Part shown: piece after piece, positions 49,074 through 59,138 of the stretch | Layout: each line of letters starts with the position of its first letter | How positions within the stretch are numbered: position 1 is the stretch's first letter | Source: Alteromonadaceae bacterium | GTDB taxonomy: Bacteria > Pseudomonadota > Gammaproteobacteria > Enterobacterales > Alteromonadaceae | DNA: 64,000 nt | Direction of reading: 5' to 3' | Assembly (NCBI GenBank): GCA_023301705.1 | Contig: JALZUE010000019.1 | Location: 41,600-105,599, forward strand | The notes under the pieces: model-generated | Databases searched by the model: none | What the model was told of the DNA's origin: nothing | The model's input: only the letters and a program-made list of their open reading frames with translations | Program-made: the position numbers and the translations under genes

Positions 49074-49400
49074 TTATTCATCATCTTCGTATACACTAAA
49101 ATCGGTAATACCTTGCTCTTCTAGTGCTTTTCTAACACTTTCAGGTAATTTTTTTGTATTTTCTTTTGATAGATCATTATCATCGGGAAGCGGTTGTCCA
49201 GTAAATGCATGCAAAAAAGCTTCACATAATAACTCGCTATTCGTGGCATGGCGTAAATTGTTAATTTGACGGCGTGTACGCTCATCAGTTAATACTTTTA
49301 ATACACGTAAAGGAATTGAAACAGTGATCTTTTTTACCTGTTCACTTTTTTTCCCGTGTTCGGCGTAGGGGTTAATATATTCGCCATTCCATTGTGCCAT
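49074..49400 (-). CDS. metJ: Methionine repressor MetJ
   Basis: A 108-residue ribbon-helix-helix repressor that uses S-adenosylmethionine as corepressor. [20 protein letters not shown] (residues 23-42) is the DNA-contacting strand and first helix; [20 protein letters not shown] is the conserved core. Length and start match E. coli MetJ (105). It is divergent from metB, and three tandem met boxes lie between the two genes, so it most likely represses both. Confidence 0.97.
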   Translation of the reverse strand: MAQWNGEYINPYAEHGKKSEQVKKITVSIPLRVLKVLTDERTRRQINNLRHATNSELLCEAFLHAFTGQPLPDDNDLSKENTKKLPESVRKALEEQGITDFSVYEDDE

Positions 49401-49472
49401 GGATTACCTCTGCAATAATGTGTATAGGGTAAATTGTACTGACTCAGTAGTAACAGTCAACTATGAATGTGT

Positions 49473-49496
49473 AGAAGTTTAGATGTCTAAATATCT
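49473..49496 (+). promoter_or_regulatory. Tandem met boxes (MetJ operator)
   Basis: Three adjacent 8-bp units compare with the consensus AGACGTCT: AGAAGTTT (6 of 8), AGATGTCT (7 of 8) and AAATATCT (5 of 8). MetJ binds such tandem repeats cooperatively. The site lies between metJ and metB. Confidence 0.8.
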
Positions 49497-49616
49497 TGAC
49501 CCAAAAAAAGAAAACAATTATGGTGACAATTATTATTATATCTAACGATTTAAATCATTTTTAAAAATTTATTTTAGTTCAAAAACTAACTAAAAATATG
49601 CTACACAAGGGTACTT

Positions 49617-50780
49617 ATGTCTTCATTTAAAATAGCAACTAAAGCCGTAGTTGCTGGTATCAACACTGATTCTCAGCATGGTGCTGTTGTTGGTCCTATT
49701 CATCTTTCAAGTACCTACGCATTAAAAGGCTTTAATGAAAAACGTAAATTTGATTACTCTAGAACGGGCAACCCAACACGTGCAAGTTTTGGTCAAGCCA
49801 TTGCTGATTTAGAAGGCGGTGCCGTAGGTGTTGTTACCAGCACAGGTATGTCAGCAGTTCATCTAACTTGCCAAGTTTTATCTGTTGGCGATACGGTCGT
49901 TATTCCACATGATTGTTATGGTGGTAGTTATCGTTTATTTATTCATTTAGCAAAACGCGGTCAGTTTAATGTTGTGGTGGTTGATCAAAACGATGAGCAA
50001 GCATTAGCACAAGCACTTGAGAAAAAACCTAAGCTTGTATTAATTGAAACGCCAAGTAACCCGTTATTACGATTGGTTGATATTGAAAAAGTAGCAAAAG
50101 CGAGTCATGACGCTGGGGCACTAGTGGCAGTAGACAACACTTTTCTGTCACCTGTATTACAGCAACCATTGGCATTAGGCGCAGATATTGTTTTTCATTC
50201 AACGACTAAATACATTAATGGTCATAGTGATGTTGTTGGTGGTGTGTTGGTGACTAAAGAGCAAAAGCTAGGAGAAGAGCTTGCTTGGTGGGCAAATTGT
50301 ATTGGTATTACAGGCTCAGCATTTGATAGCTTTTTAGCGTTAAGAGGCTTAAAAACCTTACCTGTGAGAATGAAACAACATCAAATTAATGCAAAAGCTG
50401 TTGCTGATTTCTTAGTGAAACATCCAGGCATTGATCAAGTGTACTTTCCTGGCTTAGTTGATCACCCTGGACATGAAATAGCGAAAAAACAACAAAAAGA
50501 TTTTGGCGCAATGATGAGCTTTGAAGTCAAAGGCGGCGTGGAAGCGGTAAAAGTTTTATTTGATAATTTATCGTTATTTACGTTAGCTCAATCGTTAGGT
50601 GGTGTTGAGTGTTTAATTAGTCACCCATCAACAATGACTCATGCAGGTATGGATATTGAAGCACAATTAGCGGCAGGCATTACGCAATCACTTGTGCGTA
50701 TTTCAATTGGCATTGAAGATGTTGATGACATTATTGCTGATTTAGATCATGGCTTAACGATAAGCCAAACAACAAAATAA
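49617..50780 (+). CDS. metB: Cystathionine gamma-synthase
   Basis: A 387-residue PLP enzyme that condenses an O-acyl-homoserine with cysteine to cystathionine in methionine synthesis. The PLP Lys is in HSTTKYINGHSD (Lys198). YSRTGNPTR near residue 42 and GGVECLISHPSTMTHA near 325 are diagnostic of the Cys/Met metabolism PLP family. Cystathionine gamma-lyase has a close sequence, but the met boxes and metJ neighbour favour gamma-synthase. metL, which follows metB in E. coli, is absent; a terminator follows instead. Confidence 0.93.
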   Translation: MSSFKIATKAVVAGINTDSQHGAVVGPIHLSSTYALKGFNEKRKFDYSRTGNPTRASFGQAIADLEGGAVGVVTSTGMSAVHLTCQVLSVGDTVVIPHDCYGGSYRLFIHLAKRGQFNVVVVDQNDEQALAQALEKKPKLVLIETPSNPLLRLVDIEKVAKASHDAGALVAVDNTFLSPVLQQPLALGADIVFHSTTKYINGHSDVVGGVLVTKEQKLGEELAWWANCIGITGSAFDSFLALRGLKTLPVRMKQHQINAKAVADFLVKHPGIDQVYFPGLVDHPGHEIAKKQQKDFGAMMSFEVKGGVEAVKVLFDNLSLFTLAQSLGGVECLISHPSTMTHAGMDIEAQLAAGITQSLVRISIGIEDVDDIIADLDHGLTISQTTK

Positions 50781-50805
50781 ATACTTAATTTTTATTTCTA
50801 CTGAT

Positions 50806-50842
50806 AAAAGGCTTTAAGTAACTTATGCTTAAAGCCTTTTTT
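50806..50842 (+). terminator. Terminator after metB
   Basis: A 13-bp perfect stem AAAAGGCTTTAAG / CTTAAAGCCTTTT with a 9-base loop and following T run, 25 nt after the metB stop. Confidence 0.93.
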
Positions 50843-50964
50843 CTTGATAAATAATCAGTTAAGTTAGTATTTATCAACTAAACTCTTTAGTGATATATTT
50901 CTTTATTCATCATGTTAATTAAAGTGGAATTTCCCAAAATTATATTTTGGTATATTAGGCAAAT

Positions 50965-52449
50965 ATGGCAGCAAAAAACTCACACAATTCTTATTATACC
51001 AGCCAAGTGAAAAACATCGCTTTATACCTTAATAGTCGGTCAGAACTTCAGGATTCAGTACTTGAGCAAGCGATAATTTTTTTTGAAGAGTGTGAACTTA
51101 TTCAACAAAAATTAAATAGCTTTGAACAACAAAAAACAACACTAGTAGCTGATAGCACCTCTACATCTTTTAAGCGAAATGCAAAAAAAAGTAAATTTGG
51201 TGATAAAATAGACCAAGTCACAATAGATAAAAAAAATTATGAAGATGAATTAAGTACTAGAAAAAATAAAAGACATAAAAATTTAGTGAGTTTGTGTTTT
51301 CAAATAATTAGTCTGTGTGAAGGAGATAACTTTACTGAAACATTACGTAAATCTGCACAGTTTTTAGGGACTATTCAACTTACCACACCTATAAATGGAA
51401 GTAAGATCGCTCATAATAATGAACAACACAAAGGCATGTATAAAGCGGCTTTATGCCTAAGATTACTGGATGAGTTAATTCTAACTAAACAAATTGATGA
51501 TGATTATATTAATCAATTTTTGAAAAACATTCCTATATCTCAATATCGAAATTTTTGCAAAATAGACAAAGAAGCATATCAAGTATTTATTGAACAAGTA
51601 AAACTTCCTATTGTGATGGCTGCACTAATTCAAGATATTGGTAATTATCACCCAGAGGCACAAAAAATATTAACAGGTGAATGCGGTAAATTAGATTGTT
51701 TTCGTGTGTTAGACGTTGAAGAAAGAACCGAGCTTTTAAAAATCAATTATAAAGAAACTAACACCTACCTTGAAGAAGGCTTAGGTGTTTTAACTTATTC
51801 GGGTAATTCACGGGAAGAAAGGGATGAATTTAACCGACTTGAAAAAGCTAAAATCACATTTGTAAAACGTTTATTAAAAGGTGCGATTAACCCTAAGAAA
51901 GGTATTGGCAACTTACTTAAAGTTCCGCAAATTTATACTTCTATCATATTATCAACGAAGAACAATTATAATTATAAATTTTTACCTAATGTCTATAAGG
52001 TGCTAAATAAAACGGCTCAAAACGGTGCTTGCCAACAGGTTGTTGTTGATAGCTTATATAAAATTACAGGTATGTTCCCTCAAGGTTACGGTGTCATTTA
52101 CGTACCCAAAGCAATGGATAATACTGATTTAGATTTTTATGAATATGCTATTGTTAGCCAGTTCTATCCTGATTCACCGACAGAGCCTAAATGCCGACAG
52201 GCGACACGTAACCTTACTTACATTAGCTTTGGTCATGATATTATTGTAAAAAACAATAGTAATTTATTCTTTCCAGAAACTAAAAAACTTTTTTCAAAAG
52301 TCAGCAAGAAGCGCTTATTAGAAATTCTTGAAAAATTAGTATCAAATTTCGAAGAACGAGTAGAGCTTGATATTATTCCTCGATGTTGGATGCCCAATGA
52401 TTATTTTTTCCATAAAAACCATCAAAAACTATGGACCAGACAAAAATAA
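50965..52449 (+). CDS. Hypothetical protein, degenerate HD-GYP-like
   Basis: A 494-residue protein without signal peptide or membrane helix and with no family I can name firmly. Residues 215-235 (VMAALIQDIGNYHPEAQKIL) resemble the HD-GYP core block HDIGK with the first His replaced by Gln223 and Lys by Asn227. Near residues 338-385 the order PNVYKVLNK, VVVDSLYKITGMFPQGYGVIYVP follows the HD-GYP C-terminal pattern (yP-x-G-x-x-V). The signature GYP triplet is not seen as such. An N-terminal coiled region (about 45-100) is very Lys-rich. This suggests a c-di-GMP-phosphodiesterase relative that has lost catalysis. It has its own upstream region, is AT-rich, and lies where argE stands beside argC in other bacteria. 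Confidence 0.55.
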   Translation: MAAKNSHNSYYTSQVKNIALYLNSRSELQDSVLEQAIIFFEECELIQQKLNSFEQQKTTLVADSTSTSFKRNAKKSKFGDKIDQVTIDKKNYEDELSTRKNKRHKNLVSLCFQIISLCEGDNFTETLRKSAQFLGTIQLTTPINGSKIAHNNEQHKGMYKAALCLRLLDELILTKQIDDDYINQFLKNIPISQYRNFCKIDKEAYQVFIEQVKLPIVMAALIQDIGNYHPEAQKILTGECGKLDCFRVLDVEERTELLKINYKETNTYLEEGLGVLTYSGNSREERDEFNRLEKAKITFVKRLLKGAINPKKGIGNLLKVPQIYTSIILSTKNNYNYKFLPNVYKVLNKTAQNGACQQVVVDSLYKITGMFPQGYGVIYVPKAMDNTDLDFYEYAIVSQFYPDSPTEPKCRQATRNLTYISFGHDIIVKNNSNLFFPETKKLFSKVSKKRLLEILEKLVSNFEERVELDIIPRCWMPNDYFFHKNHQKLWTRQK

Positions 52450-52607
52450 TCCTATTCATTATTACTCGCAAATGTGAAATATGATTGATGCGTTAGTTTC
52501 AACTTCCATTAGCGCTTTCCAAATGCTTTTTTTGATTCGTTATAAATTACATAGAGTTTAATAAATATTGTATAAACAAGACATAATTCGGGTATTTATT
52601 CTTTTAA

Positions 52608-52625
52608 TTTGAATAAAAATTCATT
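52608..52625 (+). promoter_or_regulatory. ARG box (ArgR operator)
   Basis: TGAAT-AAAA-ATTCA is a perfect palindrome at the core of the 18-bp ArgR consensus. An ATTCT half-site lies in the upstream neighbour at the usual 3-bp spacing, so a paired operator is possible. It is upstream of the argC promoter. Confidence 0.75.
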
Positions 52626-52653
52626 TTTGTGGTGGTTTTTTATAACATTTATC

Positions 52654-52682
52654 TTGGTTAATTGCTTAAGTTTCTGTATAAT
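52654..52682 (+). promoter_or_regulatory. argC operon promoter
   Basis: TTGGTT (52654-52659) and a perfect TATAAT (52677-52682) stand 17 nt apart. The predicted start is about 100 nt upstream of the argC ATG. Confidence 0.7.
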
Positions 52683-52786
52683 TCGCTGTCTTATAAAATT
52701 AATGAAATACACATTACAATATCATCAATAAAAAGTATGATTATTCACTATGCTATTTCATCACAAATAGAATATTTTGAGGGTTT

Positions 52787-53824
52787 ATGAACGTTGCAAT
52801 TATTGGAGCTAGTGGCTATGTTGGCGCTGAGTTAATTAACTTATTAACAGCACACGACAAAGTATCTATTGCACATCTTCTTGTTTCTGAAAACAGTGAA
52901 TCAGAAGGGTTACTATTCTCAGAATTACATAGTAAGTATCAAGGTATTTGTGATTTACCATTAGAAGCGTTTTCTGAAGCTTGGTTTGATACAAATATAG
53001 TGAATGCCGTTAAGAAAATTGATGCTGTATTTTTTGCTACACCTCATGAATATAGTGCCGATTGGGCAAATATATTTTTAGATGCCGGTGTTAAAGTATT
53101 TGATTTATCAGGTGGCTTTCGTTTAAAAGATAAAGCAGATTATCCAACCTATTATGGTTTTGAACATAAAAACCTAGCAGCTTTAGAGCAAGCTAACTAT
53201 GGTTTAGCGGAATGGGTGGATGCGTCATTTGCACAGTCAAATATTGTTGCTGTTCCAGGTTGTTACCCAACAGCAAGTTTATTAGGTTTAAAACCTATAA
53301 CGAGTAACGGCTTACATATTGAAAACTCATTAATCGTTGTTAATGGTATCAGTGGTGTGTCAGGTGCAGGTAGAAAAGCATCGTTAGGCACTAGCTTTAA
53401 CGAAGTAAGTTTAACGCCTTATAATATTTTGCAACACAGACACCAACCAGAAATTAGTCAAGAAGCGAATACTCAGGTTATTTTTAATCCACACTTAGCA
53501 CCATATAAGCGTGGTTTATTATCTACTGTAACATTGCAGTTGAAAGCCGATGTAACTAAAGAGCAAGTAGACCAAGCCTTTATTAATGCTTATGAAAATA
53601 CGCCATTAGTAAGAATTGCATCATCTTGGCCTAAAGTTGATAACGTTGCTTATACGCCTTTTGCTGATATTCATTGGCAATACGATGAAGAGAAACAAGT
53701 GGTTGTTGTCAGTACTGCTATCGATAACTTATTAAAAGGCGCTGCATCACAGGCAATACAGTGTGCAAATTTAACCATGGGCTTACCAAGTGAATACGGT
53801 TTAATTCCAAACGTTAGTCTTTAA
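52787..53824 (+). CDS. argC: N-acetyl-gamma-glutamyl-phosphate reductase
   Basis: A 345-residue NADPH-dependent reductase, third step of arginine synthesis. The Rossmann loop GASGYVGAEL is at residues 7-16, the catalytic Cys159 is in VPGCYPTAS, and the late His lies in HRHQPEI. GAGRKASLG near residue 196 is another family block. It leads the argCBFG-arg(HA) operon behind an ARG box, so arginine repression by ArgR is likely. No argE is encoded nearby. Confidence 0.97.
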   Translation: MNVAIIGASGYVGAELINLLTAHDKVSIAHLLVSENSESEGLLFSELHSKYQGICDLPLEAFSEAWFDTNIVNAVKKIDAVFFATPHEYSADWANIFLDAGVKVFDLSGGFRLKDKADYPTYYGFEHKNLAALEQANYGLAEWVDASFAQSNIVAVPGCYPTASLLGLKPITSNGLHIENSLIVVNGISGVSGAGRKASLGTSFNEVSLTPYNILQHRHQPEISQEANTQVIFNPHLAPYKRGLLSTVTLQLKADVTKEQVDQAFINAYENTPLVRIASSWPKVDNVAYTPFADIHWQYDEEKQVVVVSTAIDNLLKGAASQAIQCANLTMGLPSEYGLIPNVSL

Positions 53825-53865
53825 TAATCATTTTACGATATACGCTTATTCAAGGTTGAATCACA

Positions 53866-54648
53866 ATGAAACCATTAGTTATTAAAATTGGCGGTGCTAT
53901 TTTAGAAAAAGCATCAGCGCTACAAGCATTATTAATTGAGTTAGCTAAACTCGAAAGTCAACAGGTTGTGCTAGTTCATGGTGGTGGCAGTTCAGTTGAT
54001 GCTCAACTGAAGCAAGCTGGCTTTGTTACCGAGAAAAAAGACGGTAAACGCATTACACCCGCAGAGCAAATGCCTATTATTGCAGGTACTCTTGCAGGTT
54101 TTGTTAATAAAACTATTGTTGCTCAAGCAAATACGTTAACGGGTTCAAGTAAAACGTTAAATGCAGTAGGTTTATCATTAGGTGACGGTAACATGATAAC
54201 GTGTTCGCTTGCCGATAAAGCGTTAGGTTATGTAGGTAACCCTGCTCCTAAAGACAGTACGTTATTAAAAACATTATTAGCAAGCGGTTTATTACCTGTA
54301 GTTTCATCTATTGGTCAATTAGAAAGTGGCGAATTAGTGAATGTAAATGCTGATGACGCGGCTGTGGCTATTTGTCAGTTATTAGAAGCAGAATTACTAT
54401 TATTAACCGATGTGCCTGGTGTTAAAGGCGCTGATGATGAATGGTTAATAGAACTAGGTAGTGAACAAGCTAAAACATTAATTGCACAAGGTGTTATTGC
54501 CGGTGGCATGACAGCTAAAGTGAATGCGGCATTATTAGCGGCTAATCAATTACAAAGAAGCATTGCTGTGGCAAGCTGGCAATCACCAGAGAAAATCGTG
54601 AATTTACTCAATGGTGAAAATATTGGTACACGTATACTTGCCGATTAA
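53866..54648 (+). CDS. argB: Acetylglutamate kinase
   Basis: A 260-residue amino acid kinase that phosphorylates N-acetylglutamate. LVIKIGGAIL (residues 3-12) and VHGGGSSVD (about 38-46) bind phosphate and substrate; NVNADDAAVAI near 163 and GGMTAKVNAA near 210 complete the active site. The N-terminal helix of the arginine-inhibited hexameric type is missing, so like E. coli ArgB (258 residues) it is probably insensitive to arginine. It lies 41 nt after argC. Confidence 0.97.
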   Translation: MKPLVIKIGGAILEKASALQALLIELAKLESQQVVLVHGGGSSVDAQLKQAGFVTEKKDGKRITPAEQMPIIAGTLAGFVNKTIVAQANTLTGSSKTLNAVGLSLGDGNMITCSLADKALGYVGNPAPKDSTLLKTLLASGLLPVVSSIGQLESGELVNVNADDAAVAICQLLEAELLLLTDVPGVKGADDEWLIELGSEQAKTLIAQGVIAGGMTAKVNAALLAANQLQRSIAVASWQSPEKIVNLLNGENIGTRILAD

Positions 54649-54706
54649 GTTAACTACGTGAACAAAACCTTTTATATCAAATGTAATACCCAGAGCGAAT
54701 AAGAAT

Positions 54707-55645
54707 ATGTCTACTAATACAGTATCAATAGAAAACTTTTTAGCTGATGATCAGTTAAATAAAAGTCAAATTTTAGATCTTATTGAATTAGCAAAAAAAA
54801 TCAAAGCAACACCTGCTGATTATGCACAGGCTTTAGCGGGTAAATCAGTAGCAATGATTTTTGAAAAACCGTCGTTACGTACACATGTAAGCTTTGATAT
54901 GGGTATTAACAAATTAGGCGGTCATGCGCTATATTTAGGTCAGCAAAATGGTAAACTAGGCGAGCGTGAACGCATCAGCGATTATGCGCATAATTTATCG
55001 TGCTATGCTGATGCTATTGTTGCACGCGTATTTGAAAATGATGCTATTGAAGGCTTGGCAAAATACGCAAGCGTACCCGTGGTAAATGCTTTATGTGATT
55101 TATATCACCCATGTCAGGCATTGGCTGACTTTGTTACCTTATCAGAGTTATTTGATGAGCTTTCAAGTGTGAAATTAGCCTATGTTGGCGATGGTAATAA
55201 TGTATCAAATTCATTAATGTTAATGGCTGCTACATTAGGCGTTGATTTTACCTTAGTATGCCCTGAAGGCTGTGGTCCTACAGATGAAATGTTAGCTAAA
55301 ACACAAGCATTAGCTGAAACATCTGGTGCTACGTTGTTATTTACAACAGATATTCATAGTATTGGTCAACAAGATGTTATTTATACTGACACTTGGATAT
55401 CTATGGGTGATGAAGATGCAACAAAAAAAGCTGCTATTTTGGCTAAGTTTGCACCTTACCAAGTGAATCATGAATTAATGGAGAAAGCGCAGGCAAAAGT
55501 GGTTATGCACTGTCAGCCTGCTCATTTAGGTGAAGAAATCACCACAGAATTATTTGATAGTGAAATGTCGGTTGTATTTCAAGAAGCAGAAAACAGAATG
55601 TGGGCACAAAATGCCGTTCTGGTTAGCTTAATTGGCAATCAATAA
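54707..55645 (+). CDS. argF: Ornithine carbamoyltransferase, variant-motif type
   Basis: A 312-residue carbamoyltransferase that makes citrulline. The carbamoyl-phosphate motif, normally STRTR, reads SLRTH (56-60); HPCQ (134-137) is intact; the ornithine loop SMG is present (232-234); the catalytic HCLP motif reads HCQP (268-271). The SMG loop argues for ornithine rather than acetylornithine as substrate. I recall similar variants in other Alteromonadales, so it is probably an active subfamily. It sits between argB and argG in the arginine operon. Confidence 0.9.
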   Translation: MSTNTVSIENFLADDQLNKSQILDLIELAKKIKATPADYAQALAGKSVAMIFEKPSLRTHVSFDMGINKLGGHALYLGQQNGKLGERERISDYAHNLSCYADAIVARVFENDAIEGLAKYASVPVVNALCDLYHPCQALADFVTLSELFDELSSVKLAYVGDGNNVSNSLMLMAATLGVDFTLVCPEGCGPTDEMLAKTQALAETSGATLLFTTDIHSIGQQDVIYTDTWISMGDEDATKKAAILAKFAPYQVNHELMEKAQAKVVMHCQPAHLGEEITTELFDSEMSVVFQEAENRMWAQNAVLVSLIGNQ

Positions 55646-55737
55646 TTACACTATTAATCACAATTTATATTTAAAATTACAGAGTAATCAGCATATTTAG
55701 CCATAAAACGCTAAATATCAAGATGAAGGAAATAGAA

Positions 55738-57012
55738 ATGGCTTTAGCTCAAAACAAAAAAATTAAGAAAATAGTACTAGCATACTCAGGCGGATTAGAC
55801 ACATCTGCAATCATTCCATGGTTAAAAGAAAACTATGAAGGTTGTGAAGTTGTTGCTTTTTGTGCTGATGTTGGTCAAGGCGAAGAAGAATTAGTAGGCA
55901 TTCAAGAGAAAGCGATTGCTTCAGGTGCTACTGAATGTCACGTTGTTGATCTTAAAGAAGAATACGTAAAAGATTACATTTACCCTATTCTTAAAACGGG
56001 TGCTGTATATGAAGGTCAATACCTTTTAGGTACTTCTATGGCTCGCCCAGTTATTGCAAAAGCGCACGTCGAAGTTGCATTAAAAGTAGGTGCAGACGCG
56101 GTATGTCACGGTTGTACTGGTAAAGGTAATGACCAAGTACGTTTTGAATCTTGTTTCGCAGCATTAGCGCCAGAGCTAACTGTAATTGCGCCATGGCGTG
56201 AGTGGGACATGGTATCTCGTGAAGATTTATTAAACTACCTTGATGAACGTAACATTCCATGTGCTGCTTCATTAACAAAAATTTATAGCCGAGATGCAAA
56301 TGCATGGCACATTTCGCACGAAGGCGGTGAGTTAGAAGACCCATGGAACGAACCATCTAAAGAAGTTTGGACAATGACGGTTGATCCAATGGATGCTCCT
56401 GATGAAGCAGAACGTGTTCAATTAAGTTTTGTTGAAGGTGAATTAGTTGCTGTTGATGGCCAAGACTTCAAAGCAAACGGCTCTCCTGCACATGATGCAT
56501 TAATGTACTTAAATGCTAAAGGTGCAGCACATGGTGTTGGTCGTATCGATATCGTAGAAAACCGTTTAGTTGGTATGAAATCTCGTGGTTGTTATGAAAC
56601 ACCAGGTGGCACTATCTTAATGGCTGCATATAAAGGTTTAGAAAGCTTAATTTTAGATAAAGAGTCATTAAAATACCGTGAATCAATTGGTCATGAGTTT
56701 TCTCATGTAATTTACGATGGTCGTTGGTTTACACCTTTAGCTAAATCACAACTTGCTGGCGCAGCGTCTTTTGCTGAACAGTTAACAGGTGATGTAGTTG
56801 TTAAATTATACAAAGGTGTTGCATCGGTAACTCAACGTCGTTCGCCAAACTCTTTATATTCTGAAGAATTTGCAACATTTGGTGCTGATGATGTATACGA
56901 CCAAAAACATGCTGAAGGTTTTATTCGTTTATTTAGTTTATCTAGCCGTATTACTGCGCTTTCTCAAAAAGGCAGCAAGCTAGCTTCTCCATCAGAAAAT
57001 AAGGATAGCTAA
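55738..57012 (+). CDS. argG: Argininosuccinate synthase
   Basis: A 424-residue ATP-dependent ligase that joins citrulline and aspartate. [15 protein letters not shown] near residue 15 is the ATP-pyrophosphatase loop; [13 protein letters not shown] near 120 is the citrulline/aspartate contact block. The ATG at 55738 has AAGGA 7 nt upstream; the ATG at 55723 overlaps that site and is disfavoured. argH-A starts 2 nt after its stop. Confidence 0.97.
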   Translation: MALAQNKKIKKIVLAYSGGLDTSAIIPWLKENYEGCEVVAFCADVGQGEEELVGIQEKAIASGATECHVVDLKEEYVKDYIYPILKTGAVYEGQYLLGTSMARPVIAKAHVEVALKVGADAVCHGCTGKGNDQVRFESCFAALAPELTVIAPWREWDMVSREDLLNYLDERNIPCAASLTKIYSRDANAWHISHEGGELEDPWNEPSKEVWTMTVDPMDAPDEAERVQLSFVEGELVAVDGQDFKANGSPAHDALMYLNAKGAAHGVGRIDIVENRLVGMKSRGCYETPGGTILMAAYKGLESLILDKESLKYRESIGHEFSHVIYDGRWFTPLAKSQLAGAASFAEQLTGDVVVKLYKGVASVTQRRSPNSLYSEEFATFGADDVYDQKHAEGFIRLFSLSSRITALSQKGSKLASPSENKDS

Positions 57013-57014
57013 GC

Positions 57015-58955
57015 ATGGCATTATGGGGCGGCCGATTTAAAGGCGAAGCAAGTGTACAGTTTAAGCGTTTTAATGACTCATTGCCTGTGGATTACCGAAT
57101 GGCAGTGCAAGACATTGTTGGTTCAATCGCTTGGGCAGGTGCAATTCATAGTGTTGGCGTATTAAACGATGATGAGCATACACGTTTAGTTGAAGCGCTT
57201 AATGCGCTTAAAGCATCTGTTGAAGCAGATCCTGAACAAATATTAACATCAGATGCTGAAGATATTCACAGCTGGGTTGAAGGTAAGTTAATTGATGCAA
57301 CGGGCGATTTAGGTAAAAAATTACACACTGGTCGCAGCCGTAATGACCAAGTAGCAACCGATTTAAAATTATGGTGTAAAGAAACGGGTGGTGAATTATT
57401 ACTTGCCTTAGTTAATTTACAACAAGCCATGATGGAACTTGCTGAACGTGAAAAAGACACCGTATTACCAGGTTATACCCATTTACAACGTGCTCAACCA
57501 GTAACTTTTGGTCATTGGTGTTTAGCTTACGTTGAAATGTTTAACCGTGATATTGGTCGTTTAAAAGATGCAATATACCGTTTTGATACATCACCTTTAG
57601 GCTCTGGTGCTTTAGCGGGTACTGCTTATCCAATTGATCGTAATTTATTAGCGAGCAACTTAGGTTTTAGAAGTGCCACATTAAACAGCTTAGATGCCGT
57701 TTCTGATCGTGATCATGTGATTGAGCTTTTATCAACCGCTAGCATTAGCATGATGCACATGTCGCGTTTTGCTGAAGATTTAATTTTCTACAACTCTGGT
57801 GAAGCTGGTTTTGTTGAAATGAGCGATTTAGTAAGTTCTGGCTCTTCATTAATGCCGCAAAAGAAAAACCCTGATGCATGTGAATTAATTCGTGGTAAAT
57901 CAGGTCGAGTAGTGGGTTCATTAGCCGCAATGTTGGTGACAATGAAAGGCTTACCACTTGCTTATAACAAAGATATGCAAGAAGACAAAGAAGGTTTGTT
58001 TGATGCATTAGACACTTGGTTAGAAGTCATGGAAATGGCAGTACTTGTTGCTGACGGTTTGAAAGTTAATCGTTCACGTACACTTGCTGCAGCGCAACAA
58101 GGTTACTCTAATGCGACTGAATTAGCCGATTACTTAGTAGCTAAAGACATTCCATTTCGTGAAGCACACCACATTGTGGGTGAAGCAGTATTATCAGCGA
58201 TTGATGCTGGTATTGCATTGGAAGATTTCACCTTGGCTCAGTTACAAGAGTTTAGCGGTAAAATCGAAAACGATGTATATCAATATCTATCAATCGAATC
58301 ATGTTTAGACAAACGTGAAGCACTTGGCGGTACATCAAAAGTACAAGTTCAAAAAGCGATTGATAATATGCAGTCAGGTGAAAATGCAACCTTAAACGCA
58401 CAAGTGATTGGCGCGCCAGGTAAAGTGCAAATTCAACATGCATTAAAGCAAGTTAAACAACGTTTAAACGCGCAACGCGCTGCTGCATTATCAGTTCGCC
58501 GTGCACGTATGTCAGATGTTGATAAAATTGCTGAATTAGTGTCATTTTGGGCTGATAAAGGTGAGATTTTACCACGTAGTCGTGACAATATTATTCATGA
58601 CATTCAAAACTTTGTTGTTGCTGAAATTGACGGTAAAGTTGTTGCTAGTGCATCACTTTATATTTACCAAACAGGCTTAGCTGAAATTCGCTCTATCGTT
58701 GTTGATGAAGCGTTTAAAGGTCAAGGTCAAGGCCAAGCAATGGTTCAGTATTTATTAGAGTTTGCTAATGATATTGAATTACAAAAAGTGATTGTTTTAA
58801 CTTATGTACCTGATTACTTCACTAAGTTAGGTTTTGTTGCTATCGACAAAGCAAGTTTAGCCAACAACATTATTGAAGATAGTGTTGCAACGGCTACACG
58901 TAATCCTGCTGATGAAGTAGCAATGGAATATACGGTTGATCGTAATAGTAAATAG
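57015..58955 (+). CDS. argH: Bifunctional argininosuccinate lyase / GNAT N-acetylglutamate synthase fusion
   Basis: A 646-residue fusion, called argH(A) in marine Gammaproteobacteria. Residues 1-460 are argininosuccinate lyase with [12 protein letters not shown] near 102 and the fumarase-superfamily signature [13 protein letters not shown] at 275-288. A short linker (about 465-490) leads to a GNAT domain (about 492-640) starting [18 protein letters not shown], with the acetyl-CoA loop [19 protein letters not shown] and YFTKLGF. The lyase releases arginine and fumarate; the GNAT domain acetylates glutamate at the start of the pathway. A separate full ArgA is encoded at 59139. Confidence 0.95.
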   Translation: MALWGGRFKGEASVQFKRFNDSLPVDYRMAVQDIVGSIAWAGAIHSVGVLNDDEHTRLVEALNALKASVEADPEQILTSDAEDIHSWVEGKLIDATGDLGKKLHTGRSRNDQVATDLKLWCKETGGELLLALVNLQQAMMELAEREKDTVLPGYTHLQRAQPVTFGHWCLAYVEMFNRDIGRLKDAIYRFDTSPLGSGALAGTAYPIDRNLLASNLGFRSATLNSLDAVSDRDHVIELLSTASISMMHMSRFAEDLIFYNSGEAGFVEMSDLVSSGSSLMPQKKNPDACELIRGKSGRVVGSLAAMLVTMKGLPLAYNKDMQEDKEGLFDALDTWLEVMEMAVLVADGLKVNRSRTLAAAQQGYSNATELADYLVAKDIPFREAHHIVGEAVLSAIDAGIALEDFTLAQLQEFSGKIENDVYQYLSIESCLDKREALGGTSKVQVQKAIDNMQSGENATLNAQVIGAPGKVQIQHALKQVKQRLNAQRAAALSVRRARMSDVDKIAELVSFWADKGEILPRSRDNIIHDIQNFVVAEIDGKVVASASLYIYQTGLAEIRSIVVDEAFKGQGQGQAMVQYLLEFANDIELQKVIVLTYVPDYFTKLGFVAIDKASLANNIIEDSVATATRNPADEVAMEYTVDRNSK

Positions 58956-59012
58956 CTTGTATTTTGAAGCGCTTAAGATGTTAATTTCATTTTTTGAAAA
59001 GTAAATACATAA

Positions 59013-59048
59013 AAACGGGTAGCATTATTGCTACTCGTTTTTTTTACC
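59013..59048 (+). terminator. Terminator after argH(A)
   Basis: AAACGGGTAGCA pairs with TGCTACTCGTTT (one G-T wobble), with a 4-base loop and a run of eight or more T. It closes the argCBFG-argH(A) operon. Confidence 0.93.
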
Positions 59049-59138
59049 TGTAAATTAAATGAAGTAAGTAATATTGCCGTTTATCAAGTTGTGTAGATAA
59101 CTTGTTTTATATCTTAATAAAAGTAGTGAATTAGTCTC

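Larger units (their letters stand above)
52450..52786 (+). other. Intergenic region carrying the argC control region
   Basis: A 337-nt AT-rich stretch without a gene. It holds an ARG box (52608-52625), a sigma-70 promoter (52654-52682) and an untranslated leader of about 100 nt before argC. No terminator hairpin is obvious after the HD-GYP-like gene. Confidence 0.7.
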
